64,000 bases of DNA from Actinophytocola sp035634895 (GCF_035634895.1 NZ_DASQCC010000085.1:1-64000); one strand, 5' to 3'; shown: positions 15,701-24,658, counted from the first letter of the stretch. The notes: generated by a model not told the origin, from the sequence alone. Made by a program: numbers and translations.

Positions 15701-16081
15701 TCACAGCGGGTCGAGGCGGCCCGCGAGCAGGCAGAACTCGTTGCCTTCCGGGTCGACCAGGACATGCCACGGCTCCTGCCCCGTCTGACCGATGGCGGCC
15801 GGGCGCGCACCGAGCTCGAGCAGGCGTTCGAGCTCGGCGTCCTGGTCGCGGTCGGTGGCGTTGACGTCGAGGTGCAGCCGGGATCTCCCCTTCGCCGGCT
15901 CGTCCGCGCGGCTGAGGAACAGTGTCGGCCGCGGGCCGCCGAACCCTTCGCGCGGACCGATCCCCACCGAGCCGTCCGCCGTGCGGGAGAGCACGACCAG
16001 GTCCAGGACGGCGCACCAGAACCGCGCCAGCGTCTCGGGATCGCGGCAACCGAGCACGAGGTTACTGACACGACATGCCAT
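15701..16081 (-). CDS. VOC-family (glyoxalase/bleomycin-resistance fold) protein
   Basis: A 126-residue single VOC module: N-terminal strand and helix VSNLVLGCRDPETLARFWCAVLDL, central PTLFLSRAD and LHLDVNATDRDQDAELERLLELGA, and C-terminal WHVLVDPEGNEFCLLAGR. The DPEGNEFCL ending with its metal-ligand Glu is characteristic. Members are metal-dependent lyases, dioxygenases or antibiotic-binding proteins. Nothing nearby identifies a substrate. A strong hairpin (16099-16134) just upstream isolates it from the response regulator operon. Confidence 0.85.
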   Translation of the reverse strand: MACRVSNLVLGCRDPETLARFWCAVLDLVVLSRTADGSVGIGPREGFGGPRPTLFLSRADEPAKGRSRLHLDVNATDRDQDAELERLLELGARPAAIGQTGQEPWHVLVDPEGNEFCLLAGRLDPL

Positions 16082-16098
16082 TGGTGAAACGTACTCCC

Positions 16099-16134
16099 GG
16101 CCCGGGAACCGCCGAGCCGGCCGGTTTCCGGGCC
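16099..16134 (-). terminator. Terminator of the ABC/two-component operon
   Basis: GGCCCGGGAACCG at 16099-16111 pairs with CGGTTTCCGGGCC at 16122-16134 (13-bp stem with one wobble pair, 10-base loop). The stem abuts the stop codon of the response regulator gene on the minus strand. No U tract, as usual in high-GC actinomycetes. Confidence 0.6.
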
Positions 16135-16793
16135 TACCGCCGGACGAGGCCGGTCTGGTAGGCGATCACGACCAGCTGGGCGCGGTCGCGGGCGTGGAGT
16201 TTCATCATCGCCCGGTTGACGTGGGTCTTGGCGGTGAGGGGGGAGACGACCAGGCGGGCGGCGATGTCGTCGTTGGACAGGCCGTGGGCGACCAGGGCGA
16301 CGACCTCACGTTCGCGCTGGGTCAGTACCGCCAGCTGTGCCGGGGTGGTCTCGTTCGTCGTGGACTGGGACAGGAACCGGCTGATGAGTGCCTTGGTCGC
16401 CTTCGGGGACAGCAGGGCGTCGCCCGCGGCGACGGTGCGGATCGCGGCCAGCAGGTCGGGTGGTTCGACGCCCTTGCCAAGGAAGCCGCTGGCACCGGCC
16501 CGGATGGCCTTCGCGACGTGGTCGTCGATCTCGAAGGTGGTCAGGACGAGGACCCGCACGCCGGCGAGGTCCTCGTCGGCGCTGATGCGGCTGGTGGTCT
16601 CCAGACCGTCGAGCTCGGGCATCCGGACGTCCATCAGGACCACGTCGGCGCGGGTCGTGCGGAGCAGTGCCAGCGCCTCGTGGCCGTTCCCGGCCTCCCC
16701 GACCACCTCCAGGTCCGGTGCGGAGTCGATGAGGACGCGGAACCCGGCGCGGATGAGCGCCTGGTCGTCGGCGAGCAGGACGCGGATGGTCAC
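16134..16793 (-). CDS. NarL/FixJ-type response regulator
   Basis: A 219-residue two-component regulator. The receiver domain is at residues 1-120 (VLLADDQALIRAGFRVLI; phospho-acceptor Asp in VVLMDVRMP; VLVLTTFE; conserved Lys in ASGFLGKGV). A LuxR-type HTH occupies the C-terminus (LTQREREVVALVAHGLSNDDIAARLVVSPLTAKTHVNRAMMKL). GTG 16793 overlaps the kinase stop (GTGA). It forms a pair with the upstream DesK-type kinase and probably controls the ABC exporter genes in the same operon. Confidence 0.93.
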   Translation of the reverse strand: MTIRVLLADDQALIRAGFRVLIDSAPDLEVVGEAGNGHEALALLRTTRADVVLMDVRMPELDGLETTSRISADEDLAGVRVLVLTTFEIDDHVAKAIRAGASGFLGKGVEPPDLLAAIRTVAAGDALLSPKATKALISRFLSQSTTNETTPAQLAVLTQREREVVALVAHGLSNDDIAARLVVSPLTAKTHVNRAMMKLHARDRAQLVVIAYQTGLVRR

Positions 16794-17938
16794 GGGTTCC
16801 TCCCGAGTCGCAGTGGCAGGGTGACGTGGACGTGGAACCGCCCGTCCGGCTCGACTCCGGCGCGGATGGTGCCGCCGACCGCGCCGGCCCGTTCCCGCAT
16901 GCCGAGCAGCCCGAGGCCGCTGCCGATGGCACGCGGCCGCGGACCGAGCGGGTTCACGATGTCCAGCACGAGTTCGGCCGGCGTGTAGGCCACCGCGAGG
17001 CGTGCCGTGTCGGTGCCGTACCGGTGCGCGTTGGTCAGCGCCTCCTGCACGACCCGGTACGCGACCAGGTCGACGGTCGCGGGCAGCTCCCGCACCTCGC
17101 CGGTCGACGTCCACCGCAGGTCCAGACCGGACGCCCGGAACGTCGCCATCAGCGACTCCAGCCGGGCCATGCCGGGGGCGGGCTCGGTGGGGGAGTCCAG
17201 GTCCTCCGGCCTGCGCAGCACGCTGAGCAGGCCACCGAGCTCGTCGAGCACGGCCCGGCTGGACCGGCGGACGTGCGCGAGGGCGTCGGCCGCCGCGCCG
17301 GGTCGGGCGGTGAGGAGGTGGCCGGCCGCGCCGGCCTGCACGTTGATCACCGCGATGTGGTGTGCGACCACGTCGTGCAGCTCGCGGGCGATGTGCAGCC
17401 GCTCCTCGGCGACCTGGCGCCGGGCCTCCTCCGCGCGGGTCCGCTCGGCCCGCACGGCGCGTTCCTCGACGGCCGCGACGTACGCCCGGCGGTTGCGCAC
17501 CGCCTCGCCGGCCGCGGCCGCCATCCCGACGAACGCGAACCTGCCGAGGCCGTCCCAGCTGAGACCGGGCAGCAGGACCACCGCGAGGACGAGGAACAGG
17601 GCCACGGGCACCGCGGCCCGCGGCACCGTCCACCGGCCGGTGCGGACCGCGACCGTGTACGTCGCGATCGCCACCGCCACCAGGAACGGTTCGAGGTCAC
17701 TGCCGAACGCCGCCGCCAGGACGACACCGAGCGTGGTGACGCCCAGCGTCCACAGTGGCCACCGGCGGCGCACCGCCAGCGCCGCGACGACCACCGCCAG
17801 CACGACGAGCACCCGCGGGGTCCGGACGTCCAGCGCCGAGTCGGGCAGGTCGGCCACGCTCAGCGTGTAGAGGGCCGCGGCGCCGAGGGCGTCCACGACG
17901 ACCGGATGCCGCCGGGCCAGTGCACGGACTCCGTTCAT
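16790..17938 (-). CDS. Sensor histidine kinase (HisKA_3/DesK type)
   Basis: A 382-residue kinase with about four to five N-terminal transmembrane helices (to about residue 150), a short charged linker, the dimerisation box with phospho-acceptor His in IARELHDVVAHHIAVINVQAG, and a C-terminal HATPase (VVQEALTNAHRYG, GSGLGLLGMRERAGAVGG). ATG 17938 follows GGGAG. It ends in a 4-base overlap with its regulator gene. The membrane-buried sensor without an extracellular domain, next to an ABC exporter, fits the intramembrane-sensing kinases that detect membrane or antibiotic stress. Confidence 0.92.
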   Translation of the reverse strand: MNGVRALARRHPVVVDALGAAALYTLSVADLPDSALDVRTPRVLVVLAVVVAALAVRRRWPLWTLGVTTLGVVLAAAFGSDLEPFLVAVAIATYTVAVRTGRWTVPRAAVPVALFLVLAVVLLPGLSWDGLGRFAFVGMAAAAGEAVRNRRAYVAAVEERAVRAERTRAEEARRQVAEERLHIARELHDVVAHHIAVINVQAGAAGHLLTARPGAAADALAHVRRSSRAVLDELGGLLSVLRRPEDLDSPTEPAPGMARLESLMATFRASGLDLRWTSTGEVRELPATVDLVAYRVVQEALTNAHRYGTDTARLAVAYTPAELVLDIVNPLGPRPRAIGSGLGLLGMRERAGAVGGTIRAGVEPDGRFHVHVTLPLRLGRNP

Positions 17939-17975
17939 CGTGGACACTCCCGTCACTTCCGTCACCCTGGGCATG

Positions 17976-18794
17976 TCACGCGTCGCGGCGGCGCAGCAGG
18001 ACCGCGGCGACGACCAGCGGTACCACCACCCAGACGGCGAACACGGCGGCGCCGGCCGGGGCGCCGAGCAGGTTCGGGCCCGGTGCGACGCTGACGAACG
18101 CGTCGCTCGCGTTGGATGGCAGGAACCGCAGCACGTCGTCGCGCCAGGACGCCGGCAGCACCAGGCTGCCGAGGCCGGGCACCAGGAACATGACCGCCAC
18201 CAGCGTGGAGATCGCGCCCGCGGTGTTGCGCAGGACCGACCCCAGCGCGACCCCGATGACCGCGACGCCCGACATCGTGGCCGCGGACCCGACCAGCGCG
18301 GCCAGCACCCCGGGGTCGCCGACCGCGGCGCTCGGGTGGCCGTTGCCGCTCATCAGTGCCTGGCCGCCGAGGAAGACGGCGAACGCGGTGGCCAGCATCA
18401 CCGGGAACACCGCGCCGACGACGACGGCGACCTTCCCGGCGAGCACCGGCAACCGGGACGGGACACCGGTCAGCGTGGACCTGATCATCCCGGTCGAGTA
18501 CTCGCTCGACACCGTCAGCACCCCCAGTACGCCGACGACGAGCTGCGCGAACATGGCCCCGGTCAACGTGACGCCGGTCGGGTCGGTCACCCCGTTGGCG
18601 CCGTCGCTGTCGGAACCGAAGGTCGCGGCGAAGATCAGGCCGGTGACGATCATCATGAGCGCCGCGGCCAGCAGCGTCAGCCCGCTGGACCGGACCGAGC
18701 GCAGCTTGATCCACTCGCTGTGCAGCACCCCGCCGAAGGTGAGGCCCGACCGGACCTCGCTCCGCGCCGGCGCGTCGACCGTGACGGTGCTCAT
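17976..18794 (-). CDS. ABC transporter permease (ABC-2 type)
   Basis: A 272-residue permease with six predicted helices. The N-terminus is typical of ABC-2 exporters (FGGVLHSEWIKLRSVRSSGLTLLAAAL), then VLTVSSEYSTGMIRSTLTGVPSRLPVLAGKV, and last helices AGAAVFAVWVVVPLVVAAVLLRRRDA. The ATG overlaps the ATPase stop by one base (TGATG). Together with the ATPase it forms a heteromeric exporter, probably for a drug, lipid or peptide. It lies 37 bp upstream of the kinase gene in the same operon. Confidence 0.92.
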   Translation of the reverse strand: MSTVTVDAPARSEVRSGLTFGGVLHSEWIKLRSVRSSGLTLLAAALMMIVTGLIFAATFGSDSDGANGVTDPTGVTLTGAMFAQLVVGVLGVLTVSSEYSTGMIRSTLTGVPSRLPVLAGKVAVVVGAVFPVMLATAFAVFLGGQALMSGNGHPSAAVGDPGVLAALVGSAATMSGVAVIGVALGSVLRNTAGAISTLVAVMFLVPGLGSLVLPASWRDDVLRFLPSNASDAFVSVAPGPNLLGAPAGAAVFAVWVVVPLVVAAVLLRRRDA

Positions 18795-19711
18795 CAGGCC
18801 GCCTCTCGCGACGCCGTGCCGCGGTACTCGACGGCGTCCCTGGTCAGTTCCGTGTAGGCCTCCTCCAGCGACGCGCGCTGGGGAGTGAGCTCGTAGAGCG
18901 GGATCCCGGCCGCGAGAGCACGTTCCGCGATGTCCTCGGTGGACAGTCCGTCGACGTCGAGCGTGCCGGTCCTGGCCGTGGTGATCCGCACGCCGTCGCC
19001 GGTCAGCAGGCGGACCAGGTCGTCGGCCCTCGGGGTCCGGACGTGCACCCCGCGCCCGGCGGACTCGATCAGCTCGGCGACCGAGATGTCGGCGATGAGC
19101 CTGCCCCGGCCGACCACGACGAGGTGCTCGGCGGTCAGTGCCATCTCGCTCATCAGGTGCGAGGAGACGAAGACGGTGCGGCCCTGCGCGGCCAGGTCCT
19201 TGAGCAGGTGGCGGATCCACCGGATGCCGTCCGGGTCGAGCCCGTTGACCGGCTCGTCCAGCATCACCGTGTGCGGGTCGCCGAGCAGCGCCACGGCGAT
19301 GCCGAGCCGCTGTCCCATGCCGAGCGAGAAGTTGCCGGCCCGGCGGCGGGTGACGTCGGTGAGCCCGACCATCTCCGCCACCTCGTCGACCCGTCTGGCG
19401 CCGATGCCGTGCGTGGCGCCGACGGCCCGCAGGTGGTCGCGGGCGGAGCGACCGGGATGCACGGCGCGGGCCTCCAGCAGGACCCCGATCTCCCGCAACG
19501 GCGCCCGGTGCTCGCGGTAACGCCTGCCGTTGACCTTCGTGGCACCCGAGGTCGGCGCGTCCAGGCCGACGAGCACCCGCATGGTGGTCGACTTGCCCGC
19601 GCCGTTGGGGCCGAGGAACCCGGTCACCGTCCCGGGCCGGACCGTGAAGCTGAGCCCGTCGACCGCGGTCCTGGGTCCGTACCGCTTGGTGAGGTTCTCC
19701 ACCTCGATCAT
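18794..19711 (-). CDS. ABC transporter ATP-binding protein
   Basis: A 305-residue ATPase. Walker A is GPNGAGKSTT. The signature loop reads NFSLGMGQRLGIAVALL (SLGMGQ instead of LSGGQ, as in DrrA-like drug exporters). Walker B is HTVMLDEPVNGLD, and the H-loop is VFVSSHLMSE. The C-terminal ~80-residue regulatory extension (LIESAGRGVHVRTPRADDLVRLL...) is also DrrA-like. ATG 19711 has AAGGAGAGAAG upstream. It heads a four-gene operon with permease, kinase and response regulator. Confidence 0.94.
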   Translation of the reverse strand: MIEVENLTKRYGPRTAVDGLSFTVRPGTVTGFLGPNGAGKSTTMRVLVGLDAPTSGATKVNGRRYREHRAPLREIGVLLEARAVHPGRSARDHLRAVGATHGIGARRVDEVAEMVGLTDVTRRRAGNFSLGMGQRLGIAVALLGDPHTVMLDEPVNGLDPDGIRWIRHLLKDLAAQGRTVFVSSHLMSEMALTAEHLVVVGRGRLIADISVAELIESAGRGVHVRTPRADDLVRLLTGDGVRITTARTGTLDVDGLSTEDIAERALAAGIPLYELTPQRASLEEAYTELTRDAVEYRGTASREAA

Positions 19712-19797
19712 CTTCTCTCCTTGGGGAGTCGTTGTGGTTCCTCGAGAGAATCGCCTGGACCCACCCCAAGATCGTCGTACTGGCGCAGACATTCCGG

Positions 19798-19817
19798 CGT
19801 ACCGCGGCCGCGGTACG
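19798..19817. promoter_or_regulatory. Perfect 20-bp palindrome upstream of the ABC operon
   Basis: CGTACCGCGG followed by its exact complement CCGCGGTACG, 87 bp upstream of the ABC ATPase start and 116 bp downstream of the XRE gene stop. It could be an operator for the ABC operon (for example for the response regulator) or part of a terminator for the upstream gene. The absence of a loop favours a protein-binding site. Confidence 0.4.
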
Positions 19818-19933
19818 GACGGCCGCCAGTCAAGCCACGAACGCCGTGCACGGCAAATGCGCCCCGGTAAGTCGATGAATGACGAGAACGCATTCGACCG
19901 CCGCGGTGGCCGTCGAGCGCGCACCGCGGTGCC

Positions 19934-20731
19934 TCAGTCCCCGGCGAGTTGGCGTGCCCGCGACCGGGTCTCGTCGTTCATGGGGAAGAAGCACTCGATG
20001 CGTAGCTCCTGCAGCGTCACGTCCTGGGGCGTGCCCAGTGTCGTCACGGTGGAGAAGTAGTCGAACCGCCGGTCGCCGCGTGCGTAGCGGATCGGCACGA
20101 TCGGCAGCTGCGGGGCGCTCGCGTCGAGCGACCTGAGCGAGGCGGGCACCTCGGGGTAGGCCAGCACCTCGTCGAGGATCCGCTGGGCCCGCTCGTCGGC
20201 GACGCCACCGATCGCCTCCCTGCGGACACGCCGGACCAGCGCCTCGGCGACCTCCGGCCAGTTGGTCACCTGCCGCCGCACACCGTCCGGATGGAACATC
20301 CGGCGCAGGACGTTCGCCGGCCCCGGCGGCGAGGCCGCGTGTCCCTCCCGCAGAAAGGCGAAGAACCGCACGGCCGCGGCGTTGGTGTGCCGGATGTCCC
20401 AGCCGCGGTCCATCACCAGGGCCGGATAGGGCTCCTGCTGCGCGAGGATGGTCTCGAGCGCGCCACGCACCGCGGCGAGTGCCGGCGCGTCCAGTGTGGA
20501 CTCCGCGTACTCCGGCGAGAACCCGGCGCTGAGCAGCATGGTGTTGCGTTCGCGGAGCGGCACGTCGAGGACCTCGGCGAGCCTGAGCACCATCCGCCGG
20601 CTCGGGTTCGTGCGGCCGGTCTCGATGAAGCACAGATGCCGCACCGACACGGCCGCCTCGGCGGCCAGGGACAGTTGGCTCAGCCGCCGGGCGTTCCGCC
20701 AGTGCTTCAGGAGTGGACCCACATCCGACAC
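19934..20731 (-). CDS. XRE-family regulator with MmyB-like ligand domain
   Basis: A 265-residue protein. An N-terminal HTH (about residues 5-60: LKHWRNARRLSQLSLAAEAAVSVRHLCFIETGRTNPSR) is joined to an MmyB-like C-terminal domain of about 170 residues (YPALVMDRGWDIRHTNAAAVRFF, VLRRMFHPDGVRRQVTNWPEVA, LPIVPIRY...FDYFSTVTTLGTPQDVTLQELRIECFFP). The C-terminal fold is PAS-like and binds fatty acids in characterised members. The family is abundant in actinomycetes and often controls an adjacent redox enzyme; here the upstream neighbour on the same strand is the CMD-like gene. Confidence 0.9.
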   Translation of the reverse strand: MSDVGPLLKHWRNARRLSQLSLAAEAAVSVRHLCFIETGRTNPSRRMVLRLAEVLDVPLRERNTMLLSAGFSPEYAESTLDAPALAAVRGALETILAQQEPYPALVMDRGWDIRHTNAAAVRFFAFLREGHAASPPGPANVLRRMFHPDGVRRQVTNWPEVAEALVRRVRREAIGGVADERAQRILDEVLAYPEVPASLRSLDASAPQLPIVPIRYARGDRRFDYFSTVTTLGTPQDVTLQELRIECFFPMNDETRSRARQLAGD

Positions 20732-20735
20732 CGGG

Positions 20736-21287
20736 TCAGTATGCCCACGCGTGCGGCCGCAGTGGCGGTTCGAGCGGCGGGCGGGCGACGTTGGCGGCGT
20801 AGTTGGTCATCGTCGAGATCGCCACGCCGGTGATCACCTCCAGCAGTTGGCCGTCGTCGAACCCGGCTGCGGTGAACGCCGTCGCGTCGGTCTCGTCGAG
20901 GTGGCCGCGTTTCTCGATGAGCGAACGGGTGAGAGTGGACAGTGCCGCGAACCGCGGTTCGGTGGGCAGTCCGCGCCGGCGGATCGCGTCGACCGCCGCC
21001 GGTGTGACGCCGTCCGCCAGCGCCTCCACGGAGTGGAACGCGACCGCCCAGGCGCAGTCGTTGGCGACGGCGTTGGACAGCAGCAGTACCTGCCGCTCGG
21101 CGGGCGTGAAGGTGCCGCCGCCCCGGAAGTGGCCGAACGCGGAGAAGAAGGAGTGCAGCAGGGCCGGGGAGTTCGCCATGACACCGGCCCCGTTCGGCAC
21201 GAACCCGAACGCCTCCCGCAGGACCGTGAGCGGCTGCCTGGTGTCGCCGGGCGCCGTGTCTTCGGTGTGGATCACGTAGTCGGTCAT
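20736..21287 (-). CDS. Carboxymuconolactone decarboxylase/AhpD-like protein
   Basis: A 183-residue helical protein of the CMD superfamily: FGFVPNGAGVMANSPALLHSFFSAFGHF at the N-terminus, then the core LLLSNAVANDCAWAVAFHSVEALADG. It keeps one Cys and the following His (NDC-A-W-A-V-A-FH) but lacks the CxxC pair of true AhpD peroxidases, so a peroxidase role is doubtful. The start ATG 21287 lacks a strong ribosome site. It lies 4 bp upstream of the XRE/MmyB gene on the same strand and is probably its regulatory target or co-transcribed partner. Confidence 0.8.
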   Translation of the reverse strand: MTDYVIHTEDTAPGDTRQPLTVLREAFGFVPNGAGVMANSPALLHSFFSAFGHFRGGGTFTPAERQVLLLSNAVANDCAWAVAFHSVEALADGVTPAAVDAIRRRGLPTEPRFAALSTLTRSLIEKRGHLDETDATAFTAAGFDDGQLLEVITGVAISTMTNYAANVARPPLEPPLRPHAWAY

Positions 21288-21450
21288 GGGAGGGAGTCTT
21301 CGCCCGACGCCACGCCGAACCAATTCCCTCGGAGGTAAAGATCGGCACCTTTCTCGAACGTGTGACAGACCGGGGTCGGTTGTCTCGTCAAGATCGGTTT
21401 CCGGTACGGTGTGGATCTTCTGTTCCTCGAACTTGCCTGGGGGCAATGAC

Positions 21451-22377
21451 ATGAAGATTGTTCGGCGTTTGGGCGCGCTGCTGTCGGGATCGGCCGCGGT
21501 CGTCATGATGTCCGGTGCGGCGGCCGCCTCGCCGGCGTCCGCCGCGGTCGACCTCCCGGACGGGATGACGGCGAGCTACGTGGTGTTCGACCGGGCGACC
21601 GGGGCGACGACGGCCCGGGACGAGCACAAGCAGTACCGGTCGGCGTCGGTGGTGAAGCTGTTCATCGCGTTGGACTACCTGGAGTCCCACGGCCCGGACT
21701 ACGTGATCCCGCCGGAGGACCTGGCGCTGCTGGAGCCGATGCTGCGCTCCAGCGACGACGACGCGGCCAGCGTGCTGTGGGTGCGGGACGGCTGGGAGCA
21801 GATCGTCGTCCGGATGGCCGCCCAGCTCGGCCTGGTCGACACCGCGCCGCCGGCCGCCCGCGGCAAGTGGGGTTACACCGCGATCAGCGCGGCCGACGTC
21901 GTGACGACCTACCAGTACATCCTGACCCAGGCCGACCCGAAGTACCGGGACTTCATCATGGGGAACCTGCACCAGGCCACCAAGTGCGGCTCGGACGGGT
22001 TCGACCAGTCGTTCGGGATCCGCGGCGCGCTGCCGGCCCCGTGGGCGTACAAGCAGGGATGGTCCGGGTTCGGCGCCGCGCCCGCTCCCGGTGAGGAATG
22101 CGTGGAGGGCGAGGTCCAGGCCGTGCCCGACACTCGGGAGGTGCGCGCGGCCAACGCCGCGATCGACCGCGAGAACGCCCGCTCGGCCACCATGGCCGAT
22201 CCGGACATCGACCTCACCAGCCGGGCCATGCACACCACCGGCACCGTCGGCGCGTACGACGAGAAGATCGTGGTCGTGCTGACGCTGGAACCGACCACGC
22301 TGTCCTGGCAGGACTCGGCCGGCCGGATCACCGACCTGACCGCGGCCGTGTACGCCACGGACCCCGGCCAGGACTGA
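21451..22377 (+). CDS. Secreted serine beta-lactamase/penicillin-binding-fold protein
   Basis: A 308-residue exported protein. The signal peptide covers roughly residues 1-32 (MKIVRRLGALLSGSAAVVMMSG..., cleavage near SAAV). The mature part shows a class A beta-lactamase-like fold with the SxxK motif in SASVVKLFIAL and an SDN-like motif SDDDAAS. At the KTG position it has YKQGWSG instead of K-T/S-G. Such proteins are common in actinomycetes, and most are not known to hydrolyse beta-lactams. Two cysteines (TKCGSDG and EECVEGE) could form a disulfide. It is convergent with the DUF6351-type gene. Confidence 0.8.
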   Translation: MKIVRRLGALLSGSAAVVMMSGAAAASPASAAVDLPDGMTASYVVFDRATGATTARDEHKQYRSASVVKLFIALDYLESHGPDYVIPPEDLALLEPMLRSSDDDAASVLWVRDGWEQIVVRMAAQLGLVDTAPPAARGKWGYTAISAADVVTTYQYILTQADPKYRDFIMGNLHQATKCGSDGFDQSFGIRGALPAPWAYKQGWSGFGAAPAPGEECVEGEVQAVPDTREVRAANAAIDRENARSATMADPDIDLTSRAMHTTGTVGAYDEKIVVVLTLEPTTLSWQDSAGRITDLTAAVYATDPGQD

Positions 22378-22438
22378 CCGGAGACGACCGCGAACCCGGC
22401 GCGACCAAGACCAACCGCCCGGCTGCGCTGACGAGGGG

Positions 22439-24577
22439 TCAGAACCGCAGCCAGGTGCCCACGAGGTCCTGCTGTCCCACGCCGGGTTCGCGGTAGTCGC
22501 AGACGCCGGTCGGGAAGGTTGTCCGCAGCCGGGCCCATTCGGCGTCGGTGAGGGGCGGGTAGTCGGCCCGGTCGGGGCCGCGCAGCCGGCACTTGATCAC
22601 GTCCGCCGCGATGCCCTGCCCCGCGACCTCGCGGGGGAACGACGCCGACGGGTACAGCCGCTCGCACGTGCTCGCCGGGTCGCGGTCGAGCGGTTCGGCG
22701 ACGAACGTCGGGTTCGCCGACCGGGTCATGCAGCCTTCCCGCAGCTCGGCCGGCTTCGCGGCGACGATCTTGGCGATGCGTGGCCTGGCCGAGGTGTCCC
22801 GATCGAGTGCGGTGAGCCACCGGTCCATCTGGGTGATCGCGTGCCGCAGGAGCGGGCTTTCCGTGTTGTAGAGGCCGTACCGCGAGTCCTCCAGCAGGCT
22901 GACCCGGTTGGCGGCGGTGCCGTTCGCCTTCAGCAGGCGCGCCTGCATGGACAGGCTGTGGTAGCGCACATGGATGTCGCCGTTCGGGGCGTCGTCGTTG
23001 TAGGCCCGGTAGTCGATGATCGGCGCGTCCGCGAGCCCGCCGCCGCCGTTGGTAAACCGCCCGGTCCGGTACGCCGTGCGCACCGCGGACAGGTCCGCCT
23101 CGGTCCGGCGCGGCACGATGTTCGCGTCCGCGTCGAAGCCGCCGACCCGCGCGTTGAGGTCGAGGAACTGCGTGACCGAGATGGTGCCGGCGCGCAGTGC
23201 CGCCAGCCCGTACTGCACGCCGACGTTGTCCAGCGGCCGGCGCGCGAAGCCCGTCGCCGGGTCCGTGCCGTAGACGTTGACACCGTGGTCGTACACGTCG
23301 CAGCGGGTGCCGTGCGGGTTGGTCACCGGGTCGTAGCGCAGCGCCGCCGGCAGCACGCCGCAGAACACGCGCGGGTCGATGCGGCGTGCGCCCAACGCCA
23401 CGTTCGGCGCGGTGGTGTAGTTGGCGAACCCGGTCACCGCGCGCTTCTGCTCGGGGGTCCAGCCGGTGGCGCCGGTGAGGTAGGTGTCGAGCAGCCACGC
23501 GTCGGTGATCATGGTGATGGTCGCGAAGCCCACCTCGGGGAACGAGCAACCGGGGACGATGCCGTCGAGGATGCCCGGGTAGTTGTCGACGATCTGGTGC
23601 GCCTGGTACGAGCCGCCGGAGCAGCCGACGCCGATCGTGTGCCCGACCGGGCCGTAGCGCTCCACGAAGCGCTCCTTGACCATCATCGCCGTCTCGGCCG
23701 CGGTCAGGTCGTTGCAGTTGTTGCCGAACACGTTGAGCGTGGACGACGCGACCGCGAAGCCCTGGCCCAGCATGAACGCGTCGGTCACGCCGCCGGTGGT
23801 GTTGCCCTGCCGGTACCAGCCGTCGGTGCAACCGCCGCCGAGCGTGTAGATCAGCCGCCCGTTCCAGCCCGCCGGGTGGGTGAACGGGGACGGCTCCTGC
23901 TCCGCGACCGGGTCGTGCAGCACGGCGGTCTGGTAGATGCCCCGGTTGGCCGTGCCGGTCTCCAGCCGCACGATGAACGGTGCCCGGACACCGAGGGAGG
24001 TCGTCGTGGTCGCCAGGTCGGCCGGGTAGGTGGTGGCGCCTGACGGCCATGGGGCGTAGGCACCCGCGGTGGAGCGGTAGAAGTGGTCGACGCGGGTCGC
24101 GACCGTGCAGTCGCGGTCCAGCGCGGGGCCGAGGTTGCCGCCGAGGACGGGCAGCGTGAACTGTTCGGTCTCGCACACGAACGGCTGCTCGTGCGGACCC
24201 GAGAACACCGGCCCCGCGGCGGGATGGTCGACGACGGTGAGTGCGGCCGCCCCGGCGCCTGGCGCGGTGGCCCTGATCGTGCTGTGCCGCAGGCCGTCGA
24301 GGAGCGCGGTGAGCCCGCGGCCGTCCGGGCTCGGCCGGAAGTCGCGCGTGACGTCCCGCCCGTCGACCCGCACCTGGATCCGTTCCAGTGGCACGCGTGC
24401 CGGCGCCGCGACCCGGACCAGCGCGTCGCCGCCGGTCACGGTGTCGGGACGGCTGGACAGAACGGTGACGGTGAGCCGACCCGGGCCGTCCGGCCGCGCG
24501 AACGCCGTCTGCGGCGCCACCAGCAGCGACACCGCGACGATCGTGGCGCCGAACCCGCGACGAACGGTCTTCCCCAT
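22439..24577 (-). CDS. Large secreted DUF6351-type protein (esterase-like)
   Basis: A 712-residue secreted protein. ATG 24577 is preceded by GAGGGAGG. The signal peptide ends near residue 29 (ATIVAVSLLVAPQTAFA). The sequence resembles actinobacterial proteins annotated DUF6351: an Ig-like N-terminal part (LTVTVLSSRPDTVTGGDALVRV), then a large hydrolase-like region with TLGGGC and an elbow-like IGVGCSGGSYQAHQI (G-C-S-G-G, possible nucleophile Ser), and several paired cysteines. Tannase/feruloyl-esterase-type enzymes share this GCSGG arrangement, so an esterase is a reasonable guess. Not part of an obvious operon. Confidence 0.75.
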   Translation of the reverse strand: MGKTVRRGFGATIVAVSLLVAPQTAFARPDGPGRLTVTVLSSRPDTVTGGDALVRVAAPARVPLERIQVRVDGRDVTRDFRPSPDGRGLTALLDGLRHSTIRATAPGAGAAALTVVDHPAAGPVFSGPHEQPFVCETEQFTLPVLGGNLGPALDRDCTVATRVDHFYRSTAGAYAPWPSGATTYPADLATTTTSLGVRAPFIVRLETGTANRGIYQTAVLHDPVAEQEPSPFTHPAGWNGRLIYTLGGGCTDGWYRQGNTTGGVTDAFMLGQGFAVASSTLNVFGNNCNDLTAAETAMMVKERFVERYGPVGHTIGVGCSGGSYQAHQIVDNYPGILDGIVPGCSFPEVGFATITMITDAWLLDTYLTGATGWTPEQKRAVTGFANYTTAPNVALGARRIDPRVFCGVLPAALRYDPVTNPHGTRCDVYDHGVNVYGTDPATGFARRPLDNVGVQYGLAALRAGTISVTQFLDLNARVGGFDADANIVPRRTEADLSAVRTAYRTGRFTNGGGGLADAPIIDYRAYNDDAPNGDIHVRYHSLSMQARLLKANGTAANRVSLLEDSRYGLYNTESPLLRHAITQMDRWLTALDRDTSARPRIAKIVAAKPAELREGCMTRSANPTFVAEPLDRDPASTCERLYPSASFPREVAGQGIAADVIKCRLRGPDRADYPPLTDAEWARLRTTFPTGVCDYREPGVGQQDLVGTWLRF

Positions 24578-24658
24578 GGGGCCTCCCTCACGACTGCCGG
24601 AGGACGACTTGTCAGCCAACGTACAAACCTGTTTCGACGGAGGTCAAGCGCTCGCTGA

